DNA of 28,133 nt from Davidsoniella eucalypti (lineage: Eukaryota; Ascomycota; Sordariomycetes; Microascales; Ceratocystidaceae), in the NCBI GenBank assembly GCA_004009845.1, contig RMBW01000211.1:1-28133 (forward strand). Reading direction: 5' to 3'. The translations under genes and the position numbers were made by a program. Of this stretch, positions 26,713 through 28,133 are shown piece after piece. Below the pieces are notes generated by a model. The model did no database searches. It had not been told where the DNA came from and saw nothing but the letters and a program-made list of their open reading frames with translations. How positions within the stretch are numbered: the stretch's first letter is position 1; every line of letters begins with the position of its first letter.

Positions 26713-28133
26713 GGTATTATTCGGCGGCGTTGCGGGCGGAAACGTGCATACATTTCAGTCTGGGCACCCTTGTCCCTATTTTCAAAACGGTTCAGATCTA
26801 AACGGATCGGTGATTGGCCAAAATCTATTAATAAATAAGAATTTATCTATGACTTTGCTTACTAATAAAAAAAAATTAAGTTTCAATTTTTTTGGTTTCA
26901 ATTTTTTTTTAACAAATAATTTTCTGAAATTTTTAAAGTTTTTTCTTTTAAAAAAAAACTTTTTTTAGGAATCCAAAAAATTAGAATTTTTTTACTTTCG
27001 AGGTTTTTCCACAAATAACTTTCTAAAGTTTTTTTTTTCTTGCAATTATTTTCACAAAATAATCTTTTGAAAATTTTAAATTCTTTTAGAAAATCCCTTT
27101 ATTCAATTTATAGGGAGCAAAATATAATTCAATTTTGCTATCAATTTTATTTATTTATTAATCTTGTTTAACAATAGAGCTATGACGATATCACTAAGAA
27201 CGTGTTCGTGATATTTATAATTATAGATTATAATGTTTAGATCTACGGGGGAATTAGAAAGTTAATAATACTAACGAAGTATTTCATACTTTTGTGTAAA
27301 GTAGTAATGTGTATTCAGAATTCGTTAAAGCTTTGAGGTGTTTTTTTACAAATATGTCGAGCATAAACGTGACGTCTAGCTTCAGGGAGGAAACTAACTA
27401 GCATGCCGTTTTTGAGTATTTTTTTTTTCACTAAGCAGCACATAATATATGAACGGTTCTTTAAAAGAACCGCAGCAGAACTGCTAGTATTTGGACACAA
27501 ATAGGACTGCAATCAATTTACTGGATCAAACGCACTAGAAACGGCAAGTTATAGTACACCAAGGGCAGGTCTACATACTCATTAAGCATTAAGGGTAAAG
27601 TACAAGAATTTGTATTAGTCAGATACAGCAAGATGTAGAAAATGTTACCAAATATGTCAAGTACTATCACAATAACACTCAAGGCGATGTAGAAGAATAT
27701 CCTAATTAAATATAAGATTGAAGACTTGGTTTAAAATAACATACTGACGGTAATTCTCCACAAAATGCATAGACATACTGATTAAATAAAGTAATTCGTA
27801 CTCATAGTATACTATATATCATTAGGATTTCTACGATACAAAGCAGGTATCTAGGTACGATAGAGAAATAGAGTCAATTAAATTAAAAGGATAGAGAGCC
27901 AAGCAAGGTAATATAACAAGCTGATTTAATATATTACCGGGCATTACAGCACAATTGGCAGGACAGACACCCACTTGCTATATCTATCTATATGATGATA
28001 TTCAGTGCTATTGAAAAGGGAAATAAAATGCAAAGAAATTCTAGAGAAAAAACAACAGTATATTATAAGTATTACTATATATTTGAATTATGGTTCTTTG
28101 CCATAAAGTAGAAATGACAAGACTAATATGGAA
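26713..28133 (-). repeat. AT-rich repeat R1, copy 3
   Basis: Mirror of copy 2. It starts with GGTATTATTCGGCGG (26713-26727) fused to pol at CCTAGG and runs off the window. It contains the AT-rich block (about 26860-27180) and a degenerate short-hairpin relative near 27146-27187 (ATAGAGCTATGACGAT; mirror at 18936-18975). Confidence 0.9.

Larger units (their letters stand above)
23162..28133 (-). repeat. Right arm of the 5-kb inverted repeat
   Basis: At least 4972 bp, continuing to the window end. Differences from the left arm are almost all single-base: C-runs near 24551, 25765, 25795 and 26386, and several short indels after 28030. Confidence 0.97.

Overview
The window is a transposon-rich stretch of a filamentous fungal nuclear genome. 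The evidence is three families of Ty3/Gypsy LTR retrotransposon (one with an integrase carrying a C-terminal chromodomain, as in chromoviruses), a broken intradiol ring-cleavage dioxygenase-like gene of the secreted fungal type with a short GT-AG intron, and long AT-rich repeat-derived spacers. Dikarya, probably Ascomycota, is my inference. I see no intact host gene.

Layout. 1-4648: a minus-strand Gypsy element (family A; LTR 4468-4648, gag 4132-2340, degraded protease/RT/RNase H 2271 to about 488). Its pol runs in frame into a gag fragment of another family (about 487-1). Element A is inserted in the RNase H region of a plus-strand element (family C): RNase H tail, integrase and chromodomain 4649-6423, 3' LTR 6600-6788. 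7160-9045: copy 1 of an AT-rich repeat (R1) carrying several roughly 40-bp retroposon-like insertions. 9712-10260 and 13564-14292: an inverted pair of a second repeat (R2). Between them lie a solo family C LTR, the dioxygenase pseudogene and a partial R1. The second R2 copy holds a solo family B LTR with a clean target duplication; the first R2 copy is the empty site. 15504-15969: a solo LTR that looks Copia-like, with a CTAAC duplication. 16332-16512: a solo family A LTR with a TAGAC duplication.

17988-22959 and 23162-28133 are two arms of an almost perfect inverted repeat around a 202-bp spacer. Each arm holds, from the centre outwards, a 179-bp family B LTR, a leader with tandem repeats, gag, a pol truncated inside RT, and R1. 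The arms differ mostly by one-base changes in homopolymer runs, so one arm may be poorly polished or the palindrome may be an assembly artefact.

How the elements work. In A and B the predicted primer-binding site next to the 5' LTR matches an 11-nt motif inside the same LTR, and the match covaries between families, which points to self-priming of the Tf1 type. Gag and Pol are separated by a U-rich site ending in the gag UAG and followed by a conserved hairpin; Pol lies in the -1 frame. Both Gags start with a hydrophobic segment and share an N-terminal block that I do not recognise from canonical Gag proteins.
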